A stretch of 64,000 nucleotides of DNA from Dirofilaria immitis (lineage: Eukaryota; Nematoda; Chromadorea; Rhabditida; Onchocercidae), in assembly GCA_024305405.1 (NCBI GenBank), contig JAKNDB010000087.1:6884501-6948500 (forward strand), given 5' to 3'. Positions 54,415-64,000 of this stretch are shown piece by piece. Made by a program: the position numbers and the translations under genes. A model generated the notes under the pieces. The model searched no databases. It was not told the DNA's origin and saw only the letters and a program-made list of their open reading frames with translations. Within the stretch, counting starts at the first letter, position 1; each line of letters begins with the position of its first letter.

Positions 54415-55579
54415 CTAATTTTAGCATAATTAGTTATCCCAACCAAGCTTTTCAAATTACTTCATTATTTTGGAAAAAAGCGACTTACATACATATAAAA
54501 AAGTGTATAATACAATGAAATTCGATAAGGATTTTTCGATGGATATGCTCAAATAAAATTTCAGATGTTGAAATTTATTCGATAAATTGGAAAAACCACT
54601 AATAAAAATTCCAGGTATTTCTTGAGAACAAAATAATTTTTCAAACCTTCCAGAAGTGCTCAGACAAAATATTGCTTTTCTTAAAATTAAATTTAAATAA
54701 TTGATAAGAGCAAAGAAAAAACCAATAAAACGGAGATCTTTGATATTTCACATTGATGACAAGAACTATTACCATTACATCTTATTTTTATTTTTTTCAT
54801 ATGCTTTCCCTGAAAAGTCTAAATATTAGGAAAAACTGAAAAAATTTCTGGAAAAATTCCAGATTTAAAAAGAATAGATATTACTGTTCTGCAAAACATT
54901 TCTCCACCTTTCATTTGATGATCGAACTTGCTGTAGTTGGCTGTCGCAAGTTCTTCTGGATCAATAATACGCTTAAGATCTACGTTGGGAAGCAAACTAC
55001 GTATCACGATATCGATAAATTGGGCATTTACTTCATTTTTTTGTCTAAAGAAGATAAAACTTCAAAAGATAATAAAAAGTTCAGTTCATTAAACAAATTC
55101 TTATTACTAAAAATTAGATTTCCAATAACTTTTTCATATTCTTTGCGCTAAATCTCAAACTTTTATTCTCATTGCATCTTTAATTTCCTACTTATTCAGA
55201 AATCATTTCAATTTAGTTACTGAAAAAATCCGATGCGAATCATATCGGAGAAAAAGAAAACATCTTTCATGACATGATTTTTAAATGCATCAAATTACCG
55301 AATTTAATAGTTTGCTTGTTATTCTTCTATTACAAAATTAAATGTAATTTTATCACTAACAATTATAAAGTTTTATCAAAAGTGATGTCACTGATTTGTA
55401 TACTAGGAAAAGATAATTGTAATTATACCCATCTAACTAAGTTGTCTCTAAAAATTAAATATCAAATATGGCAAACACACCATCATAATGTTTATTTTCA
55501 TCATTGGTAGATTTAATGCCCTTCGTCGAATAAACGACCATTGGATTGACTGTTACTGGTTTGGTTATAATCGATGACA
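54415..55579. other. Spacer between arms B and B'
   Basis: 1165 bases of single-copy DNA forming the loop of the inner inverted repeat. On the minus strand it holds one convincing exon (about 54890-55050) of the unrecognised gene described separately. Confidence 0.8.
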
Positions 55580-56725
55580 GATTACGAATGCGTTCATTTT
55601 CTACTGTCGTTTCGACACTGTAATTAAAATCACTGGCATATTGTCCGAGAGTTCATAAGTCTAATCGGAGCTTATTCTGAACTATCTTCAGCGATAAAAT
55701 TATCTATGAAAACTTATGTAAGTATTTCTATTGGGAAACTCAAAGAAATTGCGTGATCCATAATTGATACTCAGATTTAAGAAGTTGTTTTTCATAGTTT
55801 TTAGTTGATGTTGAATTTAATTTCTGCAACATATTCATTGCCAGAATATATTATCGATTGTTGTCGTTTACAAACATGTTTTATTGCCATTATATGCTAT
55901 TTACTTCCTCTTATGTATATCAACAAATGTAGCTAAGTATAGGGAAAATGGACTACTTTTTTCCGATTTGTTTCGCCCTATTCTACATAACATGATATAC
56001 CATTGATTTATCCCATATATGTCTCTATAATCTTACTTGAAGAGCATCTAAATAGTGAATCAAAGAGTTTTTGGGACATTGTTCAATAAAGTTCCAGTGG
56101 TAAACAGTCGGTCTACAGTTAAGCTCTCAGGATCAGTAAAGAGGAAATCTTTCCCTCCTACCAGAAGGAATGACTTGAAAAGATGTTTAACACAATCTAT
56201 CTCCAAGTGATGTAGTAATTTCTTCCTATTAATATTTATCGACAACTCCTTCCAAATATGTCTGTTAAACATCACTTTGCTTTCTCACATCAAAGAAGAA
56301 AATTTTTGTTTTTTAACAATTTACGAGCATTACCCTACATGAAATGAAGAAGTAGATTACTGCATGAGCAGCAAGGGAATATGAAAATGCGGATCACGGA
56401 ATTTTGCATATATTTGAAAATTGAGAAGCTCACTTGTTCATACTTTTGAGCCTTCCGTAGTTTCCATCTTAAGTGGCAATTTCGCTTCAGAATCTCCTTT
56501 CAAAGTAATATTACATTGAAAGGTATTAAAGAATTGATCTTCTGAAATGCAAAAATTTTTAGGAAACATCAGTTTTTCTGAAATATGATTTAAATTCGAA
56601 ATTTACTTCTAGACGAAAAGAGTAAAGCAGTTCTTATTAATGAAGGATATAACTGCATATTGTGTCATCGGAATGCGAAAATAAGCGCATTCAAGAACTT
56701 CCAGGAGAACAGTATCAAAAATTCA
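54890..56725 (-). CDS. Unrecognised conserved-looking gene, several exons
   Basis: At least four exon-like blocks on the minus strand read as one gene. About 56610-56725: VLLECAYFRIPMTQYAVISF-like text, better written LLEVLECAYFRIPMTQYAV. About 56450-56545, after GCATTTCAG: EDQFFNTFQCNITLKGDS. About 56020-56270: HIWKELSININRKKLLHHLE, then DFLFTDPESLTVDRLF and TGTLLNNVPKTL; one T must be added near 56060 to reach a GTAAGA donor. About 54890-55050, after TTCTTTAG: FIDIVIRSLLPNVDLKRI, then DPEELATANYSKFDHQ, with a GTAATA donor. The text is helical and charged, with no signal peptide or membrane segment. I do not recognise the family. The third exon spans the edge of repeat arm B', so it is whole here but broken in the left copy. 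Both ends are unknown. Confidence 0.45.
55580..56217 (-). repeat. Inverted repeat arm B' (right)
   Basis: About 638 bases, reverse complement of 53780-54414. Beyond 56217 the sequence enters unique block U, whereas the left copy enters arm A. CCC at 56153-56155 corresponds to GG at 53842-53843. Confidence 0.95.
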
Positions 56726-56983
56726 ATGGTTAATTGAATTAATCATTTTTATTATATATGTAAAGTGAGTATTATTTCTACAAGAAAATATTAGAATATG
56801 TCTAATCTTTTACAGATTTGATAGTTGTTAGACATTAATAAAATAAATATCAATGAAAGCTTCAATATTATATGACGACGCAACGATCGGACAATTAACA
56901 TTATATGTCAGCTTCATTAGCATGTGAGCCAGAAGGATAGTAATTATTTTTGATTTCTGGTATGAGTTTCATAAGCAACATAC

Positions 56984-57605
56984 TCAATGAAATACTGAAT
57001 AACGGCTGATAACTACGGAAATGTTCTGATTATAAAACTTGGCAGGAAACGAACCATGCTTTGGTATAAATTGACAGTCTTCGAAGAAAGGTGTGCCAAT
57101 GAAGGTAAACATAGAAAGTGGTGTCTGAGGACTGTTGCATTGATCTGAGATAGTGCATCCACAAATCGTGTATTGCTTTGTCTGATAGCAATAGGCATGA
57201 TCACGGAAAAATGTTCGCGTTTCCGTGTCAACATTAACACATCCCGATACCAGAGTTTCGTTATAATAATTATTGACAATTGAAATAAAACATTCAAGGA
57301 TTTTTTTTTTGCAAAGCAATAATTAAAAAGTCATGAAAAAAATCGAATTGGAAGAATTATAAAGTTATAAATTCCAAAGAAGTTAAATTAAATTTAAAAG
57401 GTTGGCAAAATTAAAAATTGAAGCGTTATTTCATCAAAAATAAATTACCAATAAAGCAGATTTCTCCGTAACAATTTTCTGGACAATTTCTTATTCTAGA
57501 AATAGATGTATGAGGTAGGTGGTAATCGCACTCTGCACACTTAATACCAGCAAGTTTTTGCGTCATAGACGTTAAATAAATAATCATTGTCAAACATTTC
57601 TTCAT
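56984..57605 (-). CDS. Secreted or GPI-type Ly-6/uPAR-like cysteine-rich protein
   Basis: Exon 1 starts at ATG 57605 just after a TTTTACAG acceptor (possible trans-splice site): MKKCLTMIIYLTSMTQKLAG is a signal peptide. It is followed by a cysteine pattern typical of Ly-6 domains: IKCAECDY, then NCPENCYGEICFI. Exon 2 (about 56984-57300) continues with SGCVNV, then HAYCYQTKQYTICGCTISDQCN, here cited as AYCYQTK, ICGCTISDQCN; the CN end is the Ly-6 hallmark. A tail with one more cysteine (FFEDCQFIP) runs to a TGA at 56984. No clear GPI-anchor hydrophobic tail is seen. The acceptor of exon 2 is obscured by an A-run at 57300-57311. Resembles nematode ODR-2/HOT-like proteins in type, without ortholog assignment. 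It lies in block U, so it is absent from the left copy of the duplication. Confidence 0.6.
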
Positions 57606-57682
57606 TCCTGTAAAATGAAATAAATAATAGGCCATTTTTATAAGCAATTTAATTCTTAAATATTTCTTGATCCATTTCTCCA

Positions 57683-57721
57683 TTTATCTATCTATCTATC
57701 TATCCATCTATCTATATATAT
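57683..57721. repeat. Tetranucleotide (ATCT) microsatellite
   Basis: Tandem TATC/ATCT units with one ATCC interruption, ending in TATATA, just upstream of the Ly-6-like gene. Confidence 0.9.
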
Positions 57722-58250
57722 TTTGTTCGAATATACACTATTACTTTTTTTTGAACAATTTCTATCTCAAATTAGAATTATTATTTTAGGACAAAATAAC
57801 TGTGAATTATAAAGTTTAATAGACCAAAATTTTTATAAAATCATATTAATTGAAATCAACAAACATTGGCAATGGAAAAGAAGAAAAAAAAATTCGCAAT
57901 TTTTCGCTTATCTTCTATCGTCAGTCCTACTATATTGCCATATCGAGTTAAATTAAAAACCAGTTTTTATATGATCTCTATTTTGGACAAAGATATAGAT
58001 CATTGCTTCATTCAATTTTAATGTGGATATGAAAGCTAATTTTGATTGTTAGCGTATAGGGCAAAATGAAAAATCATCGCAACCATTTTATGACAGATAT
58101 TTTAATAAATTGATATAAATCGGGAAGACATACAAATTTTGCAAACTATAAAAATATTAAAAGATATTAAATTCAATTTGATATCTCTAGTCCAGTTGAT
58201 AATCCTTGGCACTATTTTTATTCCAAAGATCAAGGCAGAATACAAATATT

Positions 58251-60395
58251 TTACATATTAGGTCTTACAGCACCATGAAAACTATCAATAGATTCACAGA
58301 TGAAGCCTTCCAATATTGCTTTCCGTGAAGCGAATGATGAATTATCATTATTTTTCATGAAAAAGTTTCGAAAGTGATCTTGTCCTGACAAAGCAAACAT
58401 TAAATAAATTATTTATTAATAAATTGCCTAAAATCATTCATTAAATATCAGCTATTACAATTAATTATGTTATTTTTATATGCACTGATCGAAGCCCGAC
58501 TTATCATTCGCTTGCATAATTTTGCGTTCTAGAAAGATAACTTGCCTTGTATTTCAGGCGTCACTGGGCAAAGCAATATGAAACCAACCCTTAAATCTTT
58601 CTCCACTTGCAATATGGCACACTTATTATTCTGGCAATTCAAATATCAAATTAATTTCAAAATTAAAAAATTAAAAATTTAATGAAAATTTAGAGTAATT
58701 TGAATATTTATAAGATAAATTTGGTTTTATAAATTTAACAAAATATTCATAAATTTTACCTTTGTTAAGAGATAACGTGGTGCTGAAAAGATTGAAACTA
58801 ATCGTCGTTTACAAAAAAACCGTAACCATTCATTATCATCTAAAAAATATCAATTTAGCTTTTGATTCCAATTTTTGTTCGCTAAATTTTTGTTTTGAAA
58901 CAATAATTGAAATAGAAAATTAAGTTATATAATTTCAAGTACTGAAATAAACTTCAGATCTATTAAGTTAAAAGAAATTGAATTATCTATGAAAAAAAAA
59001 AGGAAAAATATGAGAAAGCGCAAACTGCTGGCTTCAATATAGTAATAATTACAAATAAACAGACGGATGGATACCTGATGAGCTCTAACGATGAGATCAA
59101 TATTTAATTGTTCACAACAAGCAATTACAGTATCTTCACCAAAGAAATAACCAGCACCTCGAAGTGAATTTTTGATGAAACCTTTCAAGTCGAGCATTGG
59201 ATCGGACCATAAGAGACTGCATGCAAGCGATGATACCATTGGATCTTGCATTGGACGTTTGATCTGAAATTTCAAGAGAAATTGAATCCAATAATATATG
59301 ATATGATTCATTGATCGATTATTACTATAACTGACATTCGATATGATAGTTGGGAACAAAAGCAAACAACATGAATGAACAAATGAATAATACGATAAAT
59401 TCGCAGAATAATCTATGAAGACATATTAAGTATCAAGTTCAATTAAAGAGAATTCAACTAACCTTCCTAATATCATTTAAAGATTTTAATTCCGGTCCAA
59501 TACCGCCATGAATGCAAAGTATTTTATTGTGGATTATAGCTGCAAGTGGTAAACAGGCAAATAGTTCATTGAATGCATTCCATAGCATATATCCTTCATT
59601 ATTTGTTGGAAATCTACGTTCAAGCTCTAATTGAAAGCCATATGTCCGGTTAATATCCGGTGATTCGTGATTCCCTCGTAACAAATTGAACTGGAATTAG
59701 AATTAATTAATTATCTTAGAATTAACTAAAGAAGTCCACTTTCTTTTTAATATAAATAGCATAAATTTCATTAACTATTCACCATTTTCGGAAACATCAG
59801 TTTGTGCGCTAAAAGGCAACAAATTGTTTCCAATGAATTCATACCACGGTCAACATAATCACCAAGAAATACAAAACGCCGTTTCACCGCTCCACTTTTC
59901 CGACCTGTTCCAAGAACAGAAAAGATTCGATGCAAATCTTCATACTGAAAAAATTTCTGCTAAACAAAAGATTATTTTAATTTACATGAAATTGATTCAC
60001 TATAAAAAAAAAAAAAAACTGGTTAGAGCAGAATAAAATTGGCTGTAAATGTTTTTGATTTATCTACCATGATCTATTTCTTTTAAATTTTATTATTACA
60101 AAAAGGCTTCTCGTAATTATCATTTTATACTATTTCTCTTGATTAAGAACTAAATAATTTTTAAAACTTCAAGCTGCAATTATTTATTACCATCTTAACA
60201 AGAAACAAATAAGATGACATACTTGTCCGTGAATATCACCGATGATGACACATGGCACTTCAACATCTAATAGAGTAGGTTCTGTTAGGAATAATTTCTT
60301 TGCTTCATTTAGAATAGGTAATAGCTCAGGCACAGCGTAATCAATTGATAAAAGGTTGAGAAAATGATTAGTCTTTTGTTATAATTATATTTTTC
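58251..60395 (-). CDS. PP1-like serine/threonine protein phosphatase
   Basis: Metallophosphatase of the PPP family, PP1 group. Exons (approximate): 60222-60395 (N-terminal part, ends at GDIHGQ), 59785-59945 ([18 protein letters not shown]), 59463-59690 ([29 protein letters not shown]), 59066-59262 ([23 protein letters not shown]), 58770-58842 ([16 protein letters not shown]), 58547-58633, 58251-58390. All metal-binding and catalytic motifs (GDIHG, GDYVDRG, GNHE, HGG, RAHQ, SAPRY) are present. Unlike canonical PP1 it has extra residues after [23 protein letters not shown] where PP1 has SAPNYCGE, and a long serine/asparagine-rich tail ending AVRPNM. That points to a divergent, nematode-type PP1 paralog. 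The exon ending EIQ uses a GC donor (AAG|GCAAGT). The start codon was not found; the first exon is incomplete. Confidence 0.88.
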
Positions 60396-61327
60396 ATAAT
60401 TACAAATTTTGTTTACATGCTCAAAGTAATCCGAGTTAAGAAGTACTGTTCAACTCGCATCATATATATAGAAATCATTATGTGTTTAAAGTTATATTCA
60501 AATAAGATTATATCATTTTCATGGAGTAATTAGGTAAAAATCAAATACTTTTAACCTTTTCTTTTCTACTAAGTAGAATAAATAAATACTCAGCCGATGT
60601 TGAATATCGTATTGTTTTTAAGAAATTAGTAAACAATTAATCAACTATAAAACTTCAAAATAAATAATTTCTGAAACTTATTGGAAGCGTAAGTGATATG
60701 CTTCTTCAGAAAGATTACATATGCTGGATTAATGGATTTGCTGATCTTATCATCACTTAACATTTTGCGAAATCTGAATGAATTTGCACTGTATTTGAAG
60801 TATTCATTTTATTCAAATTTTGAAATATTTTCAGAATTTTTCTGATTAAGGTTAAAATTTATTAAAGAAGAAAAATAATGATTAACACAAAGTTAAAGCT
60901 TCAATTCATTATTTCTTATAAATCTGAAAAGAATTGCTACAATTTCTGGTACAGTAAATTGACAAAAAAACCACCCTTTCGAAGTTCAAAATGCTTAAAT
61001 GAATTTTAATTTCTAAATGAATTTAAAAATTGAGTTAAATTTGCGTTTCAAATTCCGTATCTGGAATAAATCTATTTGGAATTAAAAGGTGAAACATTCA
61101 AGTCAATACAAATGATTTTATAATGAAGTAAAAGCAATATTTTCTAATGTTGTTTTTCTTTTCATCAACAGAGCAGAGGATACTTTTTCACACATAAGTT
61201 ACTTTTTCTTTCACTAAAAGAAGAAAATAAGGTATGATGTGATTCATTTCAGAAATGAGTTTCTAAAACTTTTTCTGTAAACAATTATAGATCAATTAAT
61301 TAAAAATTTTTTAATCGATTCATTGAA
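60396..61327. other. Gap between PTR C-terminus and PP1-like gene
   Basis: The two genes lie head to tail on the minus strand. The missing first exon of the phosphatase should lie here. An ATG with a GTAAAC donor (MRVEQYFLTRITL, about 60415-60465) is a weak candidate. Nothing else is seen. Confidence 0.35.
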
Positions 61328-64000
61328 TTATTTTGATCGATAAAACTTCATCATATAACATTTCAAGTCATTAAAAATGATTAAAATAATAGGTAACAAG
61401 ACTAGTGCATGAATCATCCCCAGAACAATTAGTAGTAGTACTGTCTTCCAAAATACAACAACAACATAGGCTTTCACCATAATCATGGGCAATATACCTG
61501 AAAATTTTTGAATTGCTGATCAATAATTAAAGACACTTTATCATTGAGAAATAATCGTAAATATTGATTATTTTAGTTCTTGATATTGGAATTATAAATT
61601 ACTAGACTTAACCAAAAATTGTATGAACTGTTATTCAACGATTTCTAAGCAATCATCGACGATCAATAAATTTTTTTTCTACCTGATAAAGTACTGAGTC
61701 CTGATTGCATCACAGGCCATCCGACGTTCTTGAAAGTGACCAAGAATCTTTCTCTACTATCAACATTCGAATGAATAGCACTATTGGTTGATGATGCTAT
61801 CGATAAATCTTCGATATTTGAATCTAAGCCAATAATGATTGAAATAGGTTGATGAGAGCGCCCTTCAGATTTTTATTGTCCTAGACATATTTGTGAAATA
61901 TTAAATTGAAATTATAATTTTAAGATCGAAAAATTTCTCTATCCATATACCAAAACAAAAATTTCACTGTAACCTCACATAATTTCGCATAATATGATAC
62001 ATCGATCAAAAATCAAAAATATCATTAGAAGTTGATAAAAGTGATGATTCATAGTTCAAGGAATATCCAACAAATATGAGAAGAGAAAATTTAAATATGA
62101 AAAATTGGATTAAAAAACTCGATACCTTTTGCGCAACATAGTGATAACAAATATGAGCACTGTAATCAACAGAAAAGCTAATACTCATTATCAGACTGAT
62201 TAATGATATCGCATCCAGTCGTACATTCCATAAATGCAAATATCCAAGTGCTCTGAAACAAATGGATAAAAGAAAAATGACAACGGCTATTACGGTAGAT
62301 AAGTCAGCAACGAAGAAGTAAACTAAGGCTGACATTAAAATCACTGCAGAAACTGCAATAATTTTTTAATTTATTACTCATTTAATATTATAATATATGA
62401 ATGTATGCTTGCTTAAATGCTAATTATAAATTAAAAACAGCACTCATCTCAATATTCATATGACAATTCTAAATTTGAAGAATTTTATTGTATTCTTATC
62501 AATACTTCTTTATCCATCATTATGATATTCAATGGATAGACTTCTCTTAAATTTCTTCTTATAAATGAGAAAGGAGAATTGCACAAGGTTAGAAATTTTT
62601 ATACTAATAACTAATATCAAGATGATTTGAGAAAATCGATAACAAACATGCAGTTTGAACAAAATTAATTGCTTCACTGGCTGCTGATTCAGTTGGAACT
62701 TTTTCTAATGGATGATGTGAATTGATATTGAAAAATTGAGCATATTTCGATATTATAAATCGCCTAAATTAAAATTGATCAAATATTAATAGCATGCTAT
62801 AAATGATCAATGCAACAAATTTAGAAATTTTAAAAATTTTTTTATATTTTAGTCATTCTAACGTCTTATTAAAATTTATTTGAGTTATTCGTTCGAAAAA
62901 AAGTTGCGATATTCAGATTATTGCCAATGAAAAAAATTAAACAGAGGAAAACCTCTGTTGCATAAGCTTTGTAAATCCAAAAGTTTTTCAAATTTCGATA
63001 AGTTATCGACCAAAAGAAACCAGAAATTACTTCTACGCCATCCTTTCTTTTTCTGAAAACTATTTGTTATTCATTGTACAATTGAAGAAATCTTTTAATA
63101 ATTTCACTTTTCTGGCATATATAAATTCACTCACATCAAATTAGGAAATAATAACGCTTCCATTTTTTTATTATTGATATGCATATTGTCAATTTCAGCT
63201 TCACATCATTATCATACTACTCCCGCGCTGCTATTTTCATTTTTAGTAAGAAATTTCTACAATTAATCAATTATCTAAGAAATGGGAGGAAAAAAAAATC
63301 GACAAAATCTTGTCATCTCTTGCTAACATTTGCTACAAGTAAAAATTCACTATTCAAGCAAATATTTAGATGATTTTTATATTTGCATTCATTTATAATA
63401 ACAACAGCAACAAATAACTACCAGCCTCAATCCTTAGAAAGTTCGAAGTCTCGAGCTAAGCCGACAATGGAAATTAATAGTTCTATACGTTCAACATTGA
63501 AGAATAAATAAATCAAAAAAAAAAAATTGCTCCATTTTTGGAAAAATAAGTTGGTATCATTTTTTTTCAAAACAGCACCTGGTAGAGTTATCGGAAAATT
63601 GCTATACTTAATAATGAGCATAAGCAAAAGACTGCCAGGATAGTGAATTACTAAAATCCCAGAGAATTGAACAAATATTTGAGCATATGATCATTATTAA
63701 ATATAGCAGTTTTCCAATAAACCACTGATTGGAATTGAATATCCTTTAAATACACCGAAACTAGAAATATTCTGTTATTCATTTTAAATAAAATCTAAAC
63801 TTTCCTGGAAAAAATGTAGTTAAATATTAAGTATTTGTTAAATAGCGACGTATAAGAATCAAAAAAAAAAATGAAAATCGTTCATAACTTTCCCGCAAAA
63901 TTGCAAGTCGAAAATGCAGTTTCCCAAATTAACATCTTAGGTATTCAGTGATAAAATATTTGCATTCGAAGGATCGATCATCTTGGTAGAATCACTATAT
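61328..64000 (-). CDS. Patched-related (PTR) protein, C-terminal half (5' beyond window)
   Basis: This is the other half of the PTR gene, in the opposite orientation to 46654-53582. Exons (5' to 3'): those in arm A' (about 63.43-63.65, 62.94-63.05 and 62.64-62.76 kb), then single-copy exons 62115-62354 (VSAVILMSALVYFFVADLS, VRLDAISLISLIMSISFSVD, YSAHICYHYVAQK), about 61681-61870 (VTFKNVGWPVMQSGLSTLSG) and 61328-61500 (GILPMIMVKAYVVVVFWKT, GMIHALVLLPIIL). The last three blocks are the classic C-terminal RND/PTR signature (VDYSAH, GxPVxQxGxST, FFKTxxLVxxxGxxHxLxxLP). It ends YRSK then TAA at 61328. The N-terminal half is off the right edge. Combined with the left gene the family's full domain order would be covered. 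Confidence 0.85.
62408..64000 (-). repeat. Inverted repeat arm A' (right), continues past the window
   Basis: 1593 bases, reverse complement of 52189-53779. Identity continues to the last base of the window (64000), so the true arm is longer than seen. At 62408 it diverges into block U, which carries the natural continuation of the PTR gene. Confidence 0.95.

Noticed and set aside
1..64000. tRNA, rRNA, spliced-leader RNA, CRISPR arrays or bacterial endosymbiont DNA
   Set aside because: I looked for conserved tRNA arms, SL-like leader text, spaced direct repeats and blocks of intron-free higher-GC coding sequence and found none convincing. A covariance-model scan would be decisive.

Overview
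The window reads as nematode nuclear DNA. It is strongly AT-rich, its genes are split into many short exons, introns end in the nematode-type acceptor TTTCAG, and it carries nematode-style families (patched-related sterol-sensing proteins, a PP1-like phosphatase, a Ly-6-like protein). Long introns and wide AT-rich gaps suggest a filarial or other spirurid (clade III) worm; that placement is inference. No bacterial genes, CRISPR arrays or tRNA genes were recognised.

Layout: 1-1928 has no recognised gene. 1929-17477 (-) is a roughly 40-exon gene for the U5 snRNP helicase Brr2/SNRNP200. It is divergent from 18817-21186 (+), a V-ATPase 21 kDa proteolipid (VHA-4/ATP6V0B), across a 1.3 kb shared promoter region. 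21.2-28.6 kb is mostly empty but holds a 426-bp fold-back element (24959-25384) and a possible undescribed type II membrane protein with a SEA-like domain (25820-26828, +). 28622-32597 (-) is ERCC8/CSA, with an LTR-like insertion in an intron. 36091-39973 (-) is a serine carboxypeptidase (cathepsin A type). 40-46.6 kb is nearly empty. 46654-53582 (+) is the first part of a patched-related (PTR) gene.

The right end is structurally odd. Segment A (52189-53779) recurs inverted as A' (62408-64000, running off the window). Segment B, which directly follows A (53780-54414), recurs inverted as B' (55580-56217). Between B' and A' lies a 6.2 kb unique block U holding part of an unrecognised gene, a Ly-6-like gene, a PP1-like phosphatase and the C-terminal half of the PTR gene. 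So the left PTR copy has the N-terminal half and loses its end at the A|B junction, while the right copy has the C-terminal half and its start lies outside. Every arm difference I located is a homopolymer-length difference, so this is either a very young inverted duplication with a 6.2 kb deletion in one copy, or a mis-joined haplotype.

A second theme is data quality. Conserved genes (Brr2, VHA-4, carboxypeptidase) repeatedly lose frame at homopolymers that are one or two bases too short. These breaks are almost certainly sequencing errors, not pseudogenes, and open reading frames here should be read with that in mind. The genes share no pathway: splicing (Brr2), organelle acidification (VHA-4), transcription-coupled repair (CSA), lysosomal proteolysis (carboxypeptidase) and membrane or cuticle biology (PTR).
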